A DNA stretch of 51,860 nucleotides, taken from Thermoplasmatota archaeon. GTDB taxonomy: Archaea > Thermoplasmatota > JAKEGO01 > JANQNJ01. This document shows positions 39,820 through 49,469 of the stretch, piece by piece. Below the pieces are notes generated by a model, which saw only the letters and a program-made list of their open reading frames with translations, made no database searches and was not told the origin of the DNA. The DNA is taken from NCBI GenBank assembly GCA_028279645.1, contig JANQNJ010000012.1, forward strand, positions 1 to 51,860, written 5' to 3'. The position numbers and the translations under genes are program-made. Each line of letters opens with the position of its first letter. Positions within the stretch are counted from its first letter, which is position 1.

Positions 39820-40509
39820 TCAATCGGTGAGATCGACGTAGATCCGCTTGTTCCTCGCTCCCTTCGACTTGTATTCCGACAGGACCATCGTGCCGATCTC
39901 TGAAGTGTTGGCAACGTGGGTGCCTCCGTCAGCCTGCATGTCGAACCCCTCGATCTCCACGATGCGGAACTCCTCGAACTTGTCGTATAGATGTCCGGCC
40001 ACCCGCATGAGCTGAGGCCTGGACCTGAACTCCTCCTTGGAGATGTAATACGCCTTTACCGGCAGCCCGCGCTTTGCAGCTGCATTGGACGCCTCTATGA
40101 TCTCCTCCGCCAGCTCCCTTGTCATATTGTCGAAGGAGAGGTCCAGTCTTCCGCGTGCTGGATACAGCTGGTTCCCGGTGATATCGACGCTGTACTCCTT
40201 GTACGCGATCCCGTCGATGACATGGAGGGAGGTATGGGCCCTCATGATCTGGTGGCGTCGCTCCCAGTCGAGAGCGGCCTTCACCGAGGTCCCTGCAGGC
40301 GGTATGTCACCCTTGCAGATGAGCCGATCGCGCTTCCCTTCGACCTCGCATGATCCTCCATCCCATTCGAGCCTGCCGGTATCCGACGGCTGTCCTCCGC
40401 CTCCTGGATAGAATGCGGTCCTGTCCAGTAGGACCCTGTCCTCCTCGACCTCCTGCACCACTGCGTCGAACTCCTTGAGGTAATGATCGGCAAGGTAGAG
40501 CTTCTCCAT
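39820..40509 (-). CDS. alaX: Trans-editing alanyl-tRNA hydrolase AlaX
   Basis: 229 residues from ATG 40509; the track start adds 56 residues that do not fit. FYPGGGGQPSDTG (about 33-45), HTSLH (92-96) and ADGGTHVANTSEIG near the C-terminus are the AlaX/AlaRS editing-domain motifs. The HxxxH and the last GGTH supply zinc ligands. In AlaRS the equivalent is CGGTH; here the residue is Asp, as in some AlaX-type enzymes. It hydrolyses mischarged Ser- or Gly-tRNA(Ala). Confidence 0.85.
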   Translation of the reverse strand: MEKLYLADHYLKEFDAVVQEVEEDRVLLDRTAFYPGGGGQPSDTGRLEWDGGSCEVEGKRDRLICKGDIPPAGTSVKAALDWERRHQIMRAHTSLHVIDGIAYKEYSVDITGNQLYPARGRLDLSFDNMTRELAEEIIEASNAAAKRGLPVKAYYISKEEFRSRPQLMRVAGHLYDKFEEFRIVEIEGFDMQADGGTHVANTSEIGTMVLSEYKSKGARNKRIYVDLTD

Positions 40510-40783
40510 GATATCGGTCACCAACCGCCTGATACGGATATCAACGTTTCCATCATACCTCAATGGCTGTAAGATAAGGTCCTGCCGAGGGGAAACCATC
40601 AAAAATCGCAACTGTTCCCGGCTGTCCCTTAACATTTTTCCCCAGAACCTCTCGAAGGTCCATACGTCCAGCCCCACTAGCCTACTTTCAAGGGAAATTG
40701 TTAATAACGGCTACGTAATCCCCTGTTTCACGGGAGAGCACCTACCTCTCCGATCGGGTAATGACCACACAGGATCGAGGTGC

Positions 40784-41269
40784 ATGAGCGAGAACGTCAT
40801 CATCAGGAAGGGGCGCATAGCCGACTGGAAGGATGCCTTCGAGATATGGCTGCAGCTCGTAGACTATCACAGGGAGCTCGCCGACCGTCCAGGCTTCGAC
40901 CTGGCCGACGATGTGGAGGAGCAGTACCGGATGATGTTCAGCAAGCACATCAGGTCGAGGAAATCCGCCATCTATATTGCCGAACGGAACGGGGATGTCG
41001 TCGGCGTGGTCCAGGGCACCATCGAGAAGCGAATGCCGCTCCTGAAGGTAAAGGAACAGGCCATGGTGGAGGAGCTCGCGGTCCGTGAAGGGGAGCGCGG
41101 CAAGGGGATCGGCAAGATGCTCCTGGACAGGTTCCTCGAGTGGACCGAGGAGAAGGACCAGGAGTTCGCCATCCTGTACGTGATCCCGGAGAACGAGCCC
41201 GCTCTGAAGCTGTACGAGAGGACCGGTTTCCAGACCGGCATCCTTCTTCAGCGCAAGCACATGAAGTGA
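40784..41269 (+). CDS. GNAT acetyltransferase
   Basis: 161 residues from ATG 40784 (GAGGTGC upstream). MVEELAVREGERGKGIGKML (about 95-115) is the acetyl-CoA motif and ENEPALKLYERTGF the motif B. The long track ORF starting at 40508 is not supported upstream of 40784. Substrate unknown. It is the first of a run that includes the RibD-like reductase and another GNAT. Confidence 0.85.
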   Translation: MSENVIIRKGRIADWKDAFEIWLQLVDYHRELADRPGFDLADDVEEQYRMMFSKHIRSRKSAIYIAERNGDVVGVVQGTIEKRMPLLKVKEQAMVEELAVREGERGKGIGKMLLDRFLEWTEEKDQEFAILYVIPENEPALKLYERTGFQTGILLQRKHMK

Positions 41270-41355
41270 GGGATCTATCCCACTTCTTCCCGAACAGCTT
41301 TTTATCATGCTAATGGATATAGGGGACCGTATCAAAACGATCGAGGTGGAGGACG

Positions 41356-42036
41356 ATGAGACCAAGGGTGATAGTCCACAACATGACGAGCATCGACGGC
41401 AGGATAACGGGTTTCGATATCGACATGGAGACCTACTACGGCCTCGTCTCCACCTGGTCCGAGGACGCGACCCTTGCCGGGAGCGACACGATCCTCAGCA
41501 CCATGGAGGAGATCCCGCCGGAGACCCCGGCAGATATGGAACCGGTTGAGACCGGGCCTGACGACGCCAGGTCCATCATGGCCATCATAGACAGCGGAGG
41601 CCGCGTCCGGATATGGCACATACTCAAGCAGTTCGGCGCATGGAAGGGCTATGTCGCACTGGTGTCGGAGACCACGCCCGTGGATTATCTCGATTACCTC
41701 GCGGAAAGGCATATCGACCACATCGTGTGCGGACCCGACAAGGTCGATGTGTCCATGGCACTCGAGATGCTCAACGAGAGATACGGCGTCGAGACGGTAC
41801 GGGCCGATTCTGGCGGGACCCTGAACGGGATCCTTATCGAACGAGGTCTCGTGGATGAGGTCTCCGTCCTCGTCAGCCCCCACGCGGTCGGAGGCGAGGC
41901 ATCGAAGACGATGTTCGATACCGACGAGGCCTTCGTCGAGGGAGCGGGTATGAGGCTGGAGCTATTCCATTTCGAGAAGCTCAAGAACGGTATCGTCTGG
42001 CTCAGATACAACGTGAAAGGAACTGATGGAACATGA
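41356..42036 (+). CDS. RibD C-terminal-like/dihydrofolate-reductase-fold reductase
   Basis: 226 residues from ATG 41356 with GGAGGAC upstream. VIVHNMTSIDGRITG (start), DTILSTMEE and RADSGGTLNGILIERGLVDE are characteristic of the RibD C-terminal domain. Such enzymes reduce riboflavin precursors (diaminopyrimidine-type) or related pteridines with NADPH. In archaea a stand-alone reductase acts in riboflavin synthesis, but no other rib gene is in the window, so the exact step is uncertain. Its stop overlaps the next start. Confidence 0.8.
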   Translation: MRPRVIVHNMTSIDGRITGFDIDMETYYGLVSTWSEDATLAGSDTILSTMEEIPPETPADMEPVETGPDDARSIMAIIDSGGRVRIWHILKQFGAWKGYVALVSETTPVDYLDYLAERHIDHIVCGPDKVDVSMALEMLNERYGVETVRADSGGTLNGILIERGLVDEVSVLVSPHAVGGEASKTMFDTDEAFVEGAGMRLELFHFEKLKNGIVWLRYNVKGTDGT

Positions 42037-42245
42037 TCGATCCAAGGTACTTCTCCATCAAGATCGAGCTGATCGTTCTCGCCGTCGTCGTCGCCGTGTT
42101 CGCAGCGGCAATGATGCATTTCGGACCATCGGTCCTCATGCTGGCCGCTCTGATCCTTCTTCTTCTGATACTCGGCCACCGGATCACCTGGAAGCTGATC
42201 GGCAGCTGGCGTAACACACACGGCGGAGGGAGGGACGAGGACTGA
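42033..42245 (+). CDS. Small two-TM membrane protein
   Basis: 70 residues from ATG 42033, overlapping the reductase stop by four bases (ATGA). Two hydrophobic helices (about 11-29 and 33-50) with a basic/acidic tail. It ends in TGATG overlap with the following GNAT, so the three genes are one transcription unit. Unknown function. Confidence 0.55.
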   Translation: MIDPRYFSIKIELIVLAVVVAVFAAAMMHFGPSVLMLAALILLLLILGHRITWKLIGSWRNTHGGGRDED

Positions 42246-42760
42246 TGCTGACGATCGGGACCGCTGTGATCGAGGACCTCGACGAGGTGCTCGCCCTCGT
42301 CCGCGAGGCCATAGCCGATATGAACGAGAGAGGGATCCATCAGTGGAACGAGCAGTATCCTCAGGACTATCTTATCAAGTGGGACATCGAGAAGGATATG
42401 CTGCATGTTGCCCGGGATGGAGATGTCATCGTCGGATCGATATCCCTGACCTACGAGGGCGACGTCGAGTACCGTGATGTCGAGTGGACCGACATCGACG
42501 GGAAGTACCTCGTCGTTCACCGGCTTGTCGTACATCCCGAACATCAACGGTTAGGGGTTGCCTCAACATTGATGGAGCACGCCGAGAAGATGGCCCGCGA
42601 CACTGGCTGCACCTCCATGCGGCTCGATACGTTCAGCGAGAACCCGCGCAGCCTCGCATTCTTCACGAAGCAGGGCTACGAACGGAAACCCGGCCATATC
42701 CATTTCCCGGAGAACGTCGAACCGTACTTCTGCTTCGAGAAGGTCTTCCAGACAGATTGA
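42245..42760 (+). CDS. GNAT acetyltransferase
   Basis: 171 residues from ATG 42245 (TGATG overlap). VVHRLVVHPEHQRLGVASTL and NPRSLAFFTKQGY give the GNAT motifs. The N-terminal REAIADMNERGIHQWNEQYP is typical of a small-molecule GNAT. Substrate unknown. Confidence 0.85.
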   Translation: MLTIGTAVIEDLDEVLALVREAIADMNERGIHQWNEQYPQDYLIKWDIEKDMLHVARDGDVIVGSISLTYEGDVEYRDVEWTDIDGKYLVVHRLVVHPEHQRLGVASTLMEHAEKMARDTGCTSMRLDTFSENPRSLAFFTKQGYERKPGHIHFPENVEPYFCFEKVFQTD

Positions 42761-42866
42761 GAATTCGAGCATTTGGTCAGTATTATTCTCTCTATTTGGT
42801 GTGATTATTGCACAAATCGTAAATACAGTCGACCGAAATTCACAACCTGCATAGGAGGTGATCGAA

Positions 42867-43454
42867 TTGAACTGTCCGAGCTGCAGCGGTGAGGCCAGTT
42901 ATATCGAGGAACATTCGAGATGGTACTGCTATAGTTGTGAGGAATATCTAGAGGAGGGGTTGCCGGGACCAGAGACCGCACCGGCGCCGACCGGGGTCAT
43001 GGTCATCGAATCGAGGAAGATCGCCTACAGCGTCGGGTTGATCGTCGTGGGCTTTCTGGCTCTCCTAACACTAACGATGGAACCGTATCTGCTCATGATC
43101 ACATTGCTCACCCGTTTCATCATGTTCATCGCCTGCCTGATATCGGCCATCCTGTTCCTTCTGCCGGTCCGGCTCATCGTCGACCCGGCCGGGATCTCGG
43201 TGAACAGTTCCAGGCCGACGGTCGGTCAGGGCAGCCAATACACCCTGCCATGGAACACCATCCACATGATAACATCCAAGAGCGGGCTGTATCGCACCAT
43301 TACACTGACATCGACCCTGGGCGACCAGGTGATCAGCGAGAAGGACTTCAAGACCGGGGAGCTCAAGAAGATCCTGAAGTTCGTCAGGGAGGAGTACATA
43401 CCATATTACCGCCACATCCAGTTCCACGACACCCTGGGTTGGTCGTACAAGTAG
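42867..43454 (+). CDS. Zinc-ribbon leader protein with two TM helices and PH-like domain (tandem copy 1)
   Basis: 195 residues from TTG 42867: the perfect GGAGGTGAT box is five bases upstream, and the family start MNCPSC matches. The leader CPSCSGEASYIEEHSRWYCY then YSCEEYLEEG is followed by TM helices (about 50-70 and 76-97) and a PH-like beta domain (about 105-175, VNSSRPTVGQGSQYTLPWNT). The second copy follows immediately with the same starts and ending (HIQFHD). It is presumably a membrane regulator of unknown ligand. Confidence 0.65.
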   Translation: MNCPSCSGEASYIEEHSRWYCYSCEEYLEEGLPGPETAPAPTGVMVIESRKIAYSVGLIVVGFLALLTLTMEPYLLMITLLTRFIMFIACLISAILFLLPVRLIVDPAGISVNSSRPTVGQGSQYTLPWNTIHMITSKSGLYRTITLTSTLGDQVISEKDFKTGELKKILKFVREEYIPYYRHIQFHDTLGWSYK

Positions 43455-43463
43455 GTGATCGAA

Positions 43464-44045
43464 TTGAACTGTCCGAGCTGTAGCGGAGGTACCCATTACA
43501 TAGAGGAGCATTCGAGATGGTATTGTTACGCCTGCGAGGAATACCTGCCTGAAGGGCTGCCGGGACCGGAAGAGGTCCAGGCGCCTTCGGCTGTCTTCGT
43601 TATCAATTCAAGGAAGGTGAAGCAAGGCCTCGGAATGATATTCTTGGGGTTGTTCATATTCCTGACAACGATCACGGACACATTCATCATCCTGGAGTTC
43701 TTCATCATCGAGATGGTCCTTGTGCTCATTGCCATCATCATGGGGATCATTCAGTTCCTGCCCATGGACGTTACCGTCGATGCAGAAGGGATCTCGGTGG
43801 ACAACTTCCGTCTCTCGACGAGGTCAGGTAGATGGTCTTTTCCCTGGAACACCATCACCATGATCGAGACCAAAGGCGGTACGCAAAAGACCATGACCAT
43901 CACTACGACGACCGAGAGTTACCTGATCAAGGAGAACGATCTGAACCCCGAGGACATCAAACGTCTGGCCCATTTCATACGCTGGAACTATCTGGGATAC
44001 TACAAGCACATCCAATTCCACGATAGGGCCGGATTAGGCAACTAG
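43464..44045 (+). CDS. Zinc-ribbon leader protein with two TM helices and PH-like domain (tandem copy 2)
   Basis: 193 residues from TTG 43464, with AGGTGAT upstream. The leader CPSCSGGTHYIEEHSRWYCY and ACEEYLPEG, two TM helices (about 52-73 and 78-98), and a PH-like domain with DNFRLSTRSGRWSFPWNT repeat the features of the gene at 42867, including the ending HIQFHD. Tandem duplication is evident. Together with 36400, 29249 and cassette gene 20074 they form one domain family. Confidence 0.65.
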   Translation: MNCPSCSGGTHYIEEHSRWYCYACEEYLPEGLPGPEEVQAPSAVFVINSRKVKQGLGMIFLGLFIFLTTITDTFIILEFFIIEMVLVLIAIIMGIIQFLPMDVTVDAEGISVDNFRLSTRSGRWSFPWNTITMIETKGGTQKTMTITTTTESYLIKENDLNPEDIKRLAHFIRWNYLGYYKHIQFHDRAGLGN

Positions 44046-44078
44046 GCGAGGCCGCGATCCTCGATACTGCCGCTCCTA

Positions 44079-44621
44079 TCAGTGGAAACCTACGCCCATC
44101 AGTATGGCCGCCATTATCATGGCGAATCCGAGCAGTATGTACGGCTGTCTCTTGTCCTTGGGGTTGGCCCTGAGATACTCACCGACGAATCCGGTGAAGA
44201 ACATGATCAGAAGGAACGCTCCGACGTAGAACAGGATCGCTCCCACGATCCCCAGTCCTCCTGCCGTTCCTCGGCTGAAATCGTTGAACCTCGTGTAATA
44301 GGTCGAGATGCTCTCGAGCATCCCTCCCAGGAGCATCAGTCCGAGACCGATGCCCATGGGCATCATGAGACCGGTCTTGCCTTTCATGAAGTCGAGACCT
44401 GATGGCTCTCTCGGCGGACCATACTGCTGCTGCGGACCGTAGTTGTAGCCGCCCTGTCCTCCGTATCCCTGTCCACCTCCGGGCGGTCCCCTGTTATCGT
44501 AGCTCTCGGAACCCTGTCCGTAATGACCCTGAGGACCCTCGCCCCGGCCGCCGCCCTCGGGCGGGCGGTCCTGTGGTCCAGGGCCTCCTTGAGGTCCATC
44601 CTGCTTCTGTTGATCTTCCAT
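44079..44621 (-). CDS. Gly/Pro/Gln-rich N-terminus plus three TM helices
   Basis: 180 residues. The first ~75 are low complexity (GGQGYGGQGGYNYGPQQQ); the rest holds three hydrophobic helices (about 85-105, 122-145, 158-178). Arrangement recalls the protein at 34221, where a similar disordered segment follows the TM helices. Unknown function. Upstream GGTGTGAACC for the ATG read from 44621. Confidence 0.55.
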   Translation of the reverse strand: MEDQQKQDGPQGGPGPQDRPPEGGGRGEGPQGHYGQGSESYDNRGPPGGGQGYGGQGGYNYGPQQQYGPPREPSGLDFMKGKTGLMMPMGIGLGLMLLGGMLESISTYYTRFNDFSRGTAGGLGIVGAILFYVGAFLLIMFFTGFVGEYLRANPKDKRQPYILLGFAMIMAAILMGVGFH

Positions 44622-44690
44622 GGTTCACACCCTGTGGGCTGAATGGGAATGGAACGTATATAAAAGGATGCGGGGAGGCGCCTCTGGAGC

Positions 44691-46103
44691 TCAGTACTGG
44701 GACAGCTTGGTCCGGGGGTCGGTATCCCTTATGATGGTATCGACGGAGTCCTGGTCGAAACCCTTGTAGCCGTCGTTCCGTTCTATGATCTCCATATGGC
44801 TGCCCATGATGGGATAGGTCCTGACCTCGTAGAACTGCTCGTTCATGAGCTGCTCGGCCTCGAAAAGTGAACGGGCCCTCTTCTTCAGCGCCATCCATCC
44901 GTCGCCCTCGGTGAACGACTGCTTGAGATGATCGTAGTACGAGAACGGCTCCATTACAGGGACCTTCAGGCGCGGCAGGACCGAACGAAGGGCCGCATGG
45001 TTCGCCCTGAGGGCGAGGTGGTGCATACCGGCCGTGAAGATCGAGTCGCCGTGGAGGGCGCACCAGATGCCGATGGTTCCCAGCTTGTGGCTCTGTCTGA
45101 GTGGCTCGACCGCGAGGTTCACATCCTTTTCGTTCGGCAGTAGGTCGACGTCGGCAAAGACGACGCATCCGGCCTCCGCGTTCTCCAGGACCTGGGCCCC
45201 CCATCCGGCCTCGTCGCCGGCATAGAACCTCTCCCTCTCCTCAAGGCCGATGAGCTTGAGGAGCTCCAGGAGGTCGACCATGTTCTCCCTGGACGATCGG
45301 AAGGCATGATGATCGTGATTGGCCAGGCCGAGGCCGAGGTTGTCCTGCCTCTTCTTCTGGATGCGGCCTGCCTTGTTTCGCCGGAGCCAGAACGCCCTCT
45401 CCGCCCTGAGGAAGGCCTGCGTCAACCTGGGCCGGGAAAGGCCGGAGAACCTGTCCTCCACCGTTTCGTACAGGTCCCTCAGCATGCCGAGCCTGTCCAC
45501 CGGTTCCAGACCGCGCTTCCTGGTCTCCCTTGTCTTGAAGAACCTCACGGCCTCCTCGTACAGGTTCATGTCGGTCTCGGGCTGGACGACGAACCCGCTG
45601 TATCCGTTCCTCTCCACCGCCGAGAAGATGAAATAGTCCTGGCGGGCCATCACGACATGGGAGAACGGGGCGTGGCTCCTGCCCATCTTCGGGTCCTTTG
45701 TCGCATGGGTCTTCGTGAAGCTGTCCAGATGTCCGACCCTGATGGCGAGCTCCTCGATGCCGCCGGGCCTGACGATGATGGGGAATATCGTACTCCCCTC
45801 GTGCCTGAACAGGCGGCCGTCCTGGATGAGCCGCTCATCTTTGACCTCGGTGAAGCCGAGATCGGTCAGGACCTTCGTATCGAAGTCCTCCTCCGCAAGG
45901 ACCATGTGATCGACCCAGTCGATGAACCGCGTGGAGGTCGCCCTCTCGATGCGGCCGGCAAGCTCGGTGACGTACTTGTGGTAGTTCATGAAGAGCTTGA
46001 CACGCGCGGCTAGGAACTTCCACGCATCGGGGTAGAGCTTCCATCTACCCATGTCGAAGGTCTCCTCGCCGCCGATCATCGTTGGATTAATGCCGCATTT
46101 CAT
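44691..46103 (-). CDS. Possible metal-dependent enzyme, unrecognised family
   Basis: 470 residues, mostly cytosolic. HMVLAEEDFDTKVLTDLGFT near the N-terminus, then FSHVVMARQDYFIFSAV and LGLGLANHDHHAFRSSRENM, with conserved-looking His (HDHHAF, GMHHLALRA) and Asp residues (VVFADVDLLPNE). These repeat-like halves hint at a vicinal-oxygen-chelate or DUF1338-like enzyme. I could not assign it. Start ATG read from 46103; no other feature of operon is visible. Confidence 0.45.
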   Translation of the reverse strand: MKCGINPTMIGGEETFDMGRWKLYPDAWKFLAARVKLFMNYHKYVTELAGRIERATSTRFIDWVDHMVLAEEDFDTKVLTDLGFTEVKDERLIQDGRLFRHEGSTIFPIIVRPGGIEELAIRVGHLDSFTKTHATKDPKMGRSHAPFSHVVMARQDYFIFSAVERNGYSGFVVQPETDMNLYEEAVRFFKTRETRKRGLEPVDRLGMLRDLYETVEDRFSGLSRPRLTQAFLRAERAFWLRRNKAGRIQKKRQDNLGLGLANHDHHAFRSSRENMVDLLELLKLIGLEERERFYAGDEAGWGAQVLENAEAGCVVFADVDLLPNEKDVNLAVEPLRQSHKLGTIGIWCALHGDSIFTAGMHHLALRANHAALRSVLPRLKVPVMEPFSYYDHLKQSFTEGDGWMALKKRARSLFEAEQLMNEQFYEVRTYPIMGSHMEIIERNDGYKGFDQDSVDTIIRDTDPRTKLSQY

Positions 46104-46293
46104 TGTTATAGCTTATCGTTGAACAGGGTCTACCTCGGGGCTCCTCCGGGCGGTTCTATCTTTGGCATATCCATCGCTCCATGCTCATTTACCTTTGATA
46201 TCCTCCCGGAAACAACGTTATTAACCACGACCTGCATATCATCGAACGGGGAGGTGGCGACGGGCGGACGATGCATGGATGGTGATGTTGCGA

Positions 46294-46929
46294 ATGGCGG
46301 TACCCGAAGTGTACAAAGGCGAGCTGGTGGCCTCGATCTCCGATATCGACATCGACGGGATATGGCGTATGCGCAGCTCGCTCCAGGCGCTGAGATCGAT
46401 CGCTGAGGATATCGACGGTCCGAACGGTGAGCGCGTCGAGCTGATGCTCGATACCAGCGCAGACCTTCTGAGGCTCATGAACTCGCTGGAGACGACCTCG
46501 AAGGCTGCGGATTTCAACAGGCTGGCGAGGCTCCTCAACACCGGCGGGGAAGCGATCAATGCCGCGGAGGAGATCCTCACGAAGGAGGATGCGAGCTTCG
46601 CCGAGATCCTGGTGAACGGTCTGACCGTTTCCCTGGGCATGCTCGGGAACACCGCCTATGTCAGCTCGGCTCTTCAGGGGTCTGAGATGGCTGTACGTAA
46701 CCAGGCGACCCAGTTGTACGATACTCTCTGGGAGTTCATGCGTATACACAGGGAGGGGATCGGGGCTGACGAGGTCGAGGATGTTCGGAAACAGCTCGAT
46801 ACGGTATTCGATCTTCTAAAGGATAACGACACGGCAGTGGATGCACGGGCTCAAGCACTCGTGCTCCTGTATAGGACGCTCATCATTGCAGGCGTGACCG
46901 ATCTCGTTCAGCGCGTGCAGTGGGAGTGA
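46294..46929 (+). CDS. Helical hypothetical protein
   Basis: 211 residues from ATG 46294, favoured because GGTGAT lies seven bases upstream (track start 46279 is in frame). The protein is almost all-helical with heptad-like Leu/Ala (ELMLDTSADLLRLMNSLETT, NRLARLLNTGGEAIN) and no TM helix, similar to scaffold or coiled-coil-type cytosolic proteins. Unknown function. It is followed at once by a small membrane ORF. Confidence 0.55.
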   Translation: MAVPEVYKGELVASISDIDIDGIWRMRSSLQALRSIAEDIDGPNGERVELMLDTSADLLRLMNSLETTSKAADFNRLARLLNTGGEAINAAEEILTKEDASFAEILVNGLTVSLGMLGNTAYVSSALQGSEMAVRNQATQLYDTLWEFMRIHREGIGADEVEDVRKQLDTVFDLLKDNDTAVDARAQALVLLYRTLIIAGVTDLVQRVQWE

Positions 46930-46950
46930 GCCATCAGAAGGTGATGATGG

Positions 46951-47067
46951 ATGGACCTGGGATTGACATCGGGCGTCCTCGGTCCCGCTCTCATCGTCGG
47001 AGGCATCGTCGCTGGCATTATCATCTACTTCATCGTCAAGATGCTCAGCGAGAGGCACGAGCATTGA
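46951..47067 (+). CDS. Small single-TM protein (38 aa)
   Basis: From ATG 46951 (AAGGTGATG upstream): MDLGLTSGVLGPALIVGGIV, then a TM helix continuing AGIIIYFIVKMLSERHEH. It fits between the helical gene and the metzincin gene on the same strand. Similar in shape to the ORFs at 17088 and 17187. Confidence 0.5.
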   Translation: MDLGLTSGVLGPALIVGGIVAGIIIYFIVKMLSERHEH

Positions 47068-47093
47068 GACGTTCTCATTCAAGGTGGCATCCA

Positions 47094-48068
47094 GTGGGTA
47101 AGTCTGTCGAAAAGAAAAGGAGTGTCAAGAGGCCGCCAATCGATGTCATTGCCATCGTTGTACTGCTCATCATTCCCTCACTGATCGTTATAGGTTCTGA
47201 GGCCGGTCCGGGCAGGGTGCGAGTCGGAATAATGATGACCGACGACAGGGTCCGAGAAGATGCCGAGATCGCGAAAGATGCGTTCAACGATTTCCACGGG
47301 ATATTCGATGCCATCATCGTCGACGAGCTGTTCAACGAGTCCGGCGTGCGGCAGAAGAACGGCCTATATCTCACTAATGACTATCACGACATCGATGTGG
47401 GAGATGATATCCGTAGGAGATACGACGTGGATATCGTACTTATCATCACCTTCAGATCGATCAACAACTGGCTGGGAAGCGGGCTCGCTCATTACGGTCA
47501 TGCCAGCATGGAGACCTCCATGGCCATGATGACGACCAAGGAGTACGTTGATGACGATGCCAAGCACATGAGGTATATACAGCAGGTCTCCGTTCACGAG
47601 GTCCTCCATCTTCTAGGGTACGAACACCATGAGCGAGAGAAGGACTGTATCATGGTCTACGGCATCAGTTCCACCGAGCTCTGCAGCGAGGACGAAATGG
47701 AGCTGGACCTTCGAGCCTCGTTCTGGAAGGCCGGCGCCGGCAAGGAGTTCTCTCGCGGCGTGTTCGTCATCAACCTTCTGGTAACGATCATCATCGCCAT
47801 GTATGTCGCTGCCCTTCTGCTGGTGGTGAGAAGGGTCATCAAGCGGTATCTCTACAAAGGTAACGATATGGGGCTCAATCCAATGATATTTGGAGCAGGT
47901 ACCCTGATCATGGGCGTCATCCTCGTGTCCAGGTTCAGGGCGCTGTTCTACGGCAAGGTGGTCTTTCTGCTGCTTGCTGTTGTACTCTATGCACTGATGG
48001 AGCTCGGAGCGAGGGAGATGCAGCGCGGGAAAACCATTTCAACAGGTAAGGAGATGGAGAAGCAATGA
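47094..48068 (+). CDS. Archaemetzincin-like membrane protease
   Basis: 324 residues from GTG 47094, with AAGGTGG upstream; the track start 46920 is in-frame but overlaps the other ORFs. After an N-terminal TM helix (about 15-35) comes a zincin domain: HEVLHLLGYEHHEREKDCIM (about 179-198) is HExxHxxGxxH followed by Cys-Ile-Met, and a further Cys follows (TELCSEDE). That resembles the archaemetzincin signature, but the usual second Cys pair is incomplete. Three TM helices (about 225-310) end the protein. Substrate unknown. Confidence 0.65.
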   Translation: MGKSVEKKRSVKRPPIDVIAIVVLLIIPSLIVIGSEAGPGRVRVGIMMTDDRVREDAEIAKDAFNDFHGIFDAIIVDELFNESGVRQKNGLYLTNDYHDIDVGDDIRRRYDVDIVLIITFRSINNWLGSGLAHYGHASMETSMAMMTTKEYVDDDAKHMRYIQQVSVHEVLHLLGYEHHEREKDCIMVYGISSTELCSEDEMELDLRASFWKAGAGKEFSRGVFVINLLVTIIIAMYVAALLLVVRRVIKRYLYKGNDMGLNPMIFGAGTLIMGVILVSRFRALFYGKVVFLLLAVVLYALMELGAREMQRGKTISTGKEMEKQ

Positions 48069-48754
48069 AGATCATCGGACTCATCGGAGGTATGAGCTGG
48101 AAGTCATCAAAGGATTACTATTCTGTAATCAATGAGTATGCCAACGAGCTGAGAGGCGGTTACGATACCGCACCATGTGTGTTGTACTCATTGAACTTCG
48201 GCACCATCGATCGGCTGCAGCGTGAAGGGAACTGGTCGAAGCTCGCGTCGCTCATGATCTACGGAGGCAACCGGTTGGAGGACTCCAACTGCGAGGTCAT
48301 CCTGATCTGCGCCAACACCATGCACAAGCTGTACGACGATGTCTGCGGCGGACTGCATACTCCGGTCCTCCATGTTGCGGATTGCGTCGCTGACAAGATA
48401 AAGGAGCAGGGTCTGGCCACCGTCGGACTGCTGGGAACGAGGTTCGTCATGAACGAGAGCTTTTACGTCGATAGATTGGCCCAGAACGGAGTGACGGCAC
48501 TTGTTCCGGAACCAGTCGAGAGAACGCTCATCGACAGCGTGATCTACGACGAACTGGTCCACGGCGTGATACACGAGGAGTCGAAGAAGGCTTATCTTGA
48601 GATCATCGAGAAGCTGAAGAGCAAGGGTGCCGAGGGGATCATACTCGGGTGCACCGAGATACGTATGCTCGTCGGTCCGGATGACATCGACGTTCCTGCT
48701 TTCGATTCGCTCGAGATCCATGCGAAGGCCGCAGTGGATGCGGCGATGAAATGA
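48065..48754 (+). CDS. Aspartate/glutamate racemase family
   Basis: 229 residues from ATG 48065, overlapping the protease stop. The family start IGLIGGMSWKSSKDYYSVIN and the two catalytic cysteines (ICANTMH, about residue 80, and LGCTEI, about residue 198) are conserved. This enzyme class interconverts D and L aspartate or glutamate (or related) without cofactor. GVTALVPEP sits between. The precise substrate is uncertain. Confidence 0.85.
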   Translation: MKIIGLIGGMSWKSSKDYYSVINEYANELRGGYDTAPCVLYSLNFGTIDRLQREGNWSKLASLMIYGGNRLEDSNCEVILICANTMHKLYDDVCGGLHTPVLHVADCVADKIKEQGLATVGLLGTRFVMNESFYVDRLAQNGVTALVPEPVERTLIDSVIYDELVHGVIHEESKKAYLEIIEKLKSKGAEGIILGCTEIRMLVGPDDIDVPAFDSLEIHAKAAVDAAMK

Positions 48755-48835
48755 GCGATGAAGCTGAATGAAGCCTTCGCTGGTTCCTGAATTAAGGAGA
48801 AGCTCTTGGTCGTCGTAGAGCTCGATCTGTTCATC

Positions 48836-49297
48836 TTAGATCTTGCACTCTCTCCCGATCTCCCTCACAAGCATAACAGGACAGCAAGCGTGCCTCGACA
48901 CCTTTTCCGCGTTCGATCCGAGGAAGAACGAAGCCACCGCCCCGTGCCCCATGCTGCCGATGATCACTAGGTCGTGATTCGAGGATTCCTTGACGATCTC
49001 GTCGGCAGTATGTCCGATCAGGACCTCGGACGTGATCTGTACTCCGGCCTCCTCTCCGAGATGAACGTACTTGTGCAGCATCTCGGCGATGTCACCCTTC
49101 TCGTCGATATTGACGCCCTCTCCCGTGGGCATGTGGGACGGTTCGAACGGGTCGACCATGCCCAAGTGCGGCTCCAGAACATGGACCACCTTGATCTCGC
49201 CCTCGGTGATCTTGGCGAGCTCGAGGGCCTGCTCGAAGGCCATCTTGGACATCTTTGAACCGTCAACGGGAACTAGGATCTTCTTATACCTCTTCAT
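48836..49297 (-). CDS. Universal stress protein (UspA family)
   Basis: 153 residues. ILVPVDGSKMSKMAFEQALE (start) and the ATP-binding GSMGHGAVASFFLGSNAEKV near the end are UspA. It likely binds ATP and is induced by stress. Convergent to the racemase gene. Confidence 0.88.
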   Translation of the reverse strand: MKRYKKILVPVDGSKMSKMAFEQALELAKITEGEIKVVHVLEPHLGMVDPFEPSHMPTGEGVNIDEKGDIAEMLHKYVHLGEEAGVQITSEVLIGHTADEIVKESSNHDLVIIGSMGHGAVASFFLGSNAEKVSRHACCPVMLVREIGRECKI

Positions 49298-49469
49298 TTC
49301 AAGTCACCTGGTCGTCAATCCTTTGTTGCATATATGAAGTTTCAGCCGAAAATGCAGTATATCCATTTATTGAGATGGGGGATGATGATCGACTTGGACA
49401 GGCTCCTCATTGACCTGTTAGGGATCCAGGGTGTCCTGTTCGGAAGAAACCTTTTCATTGAGAAGAGGA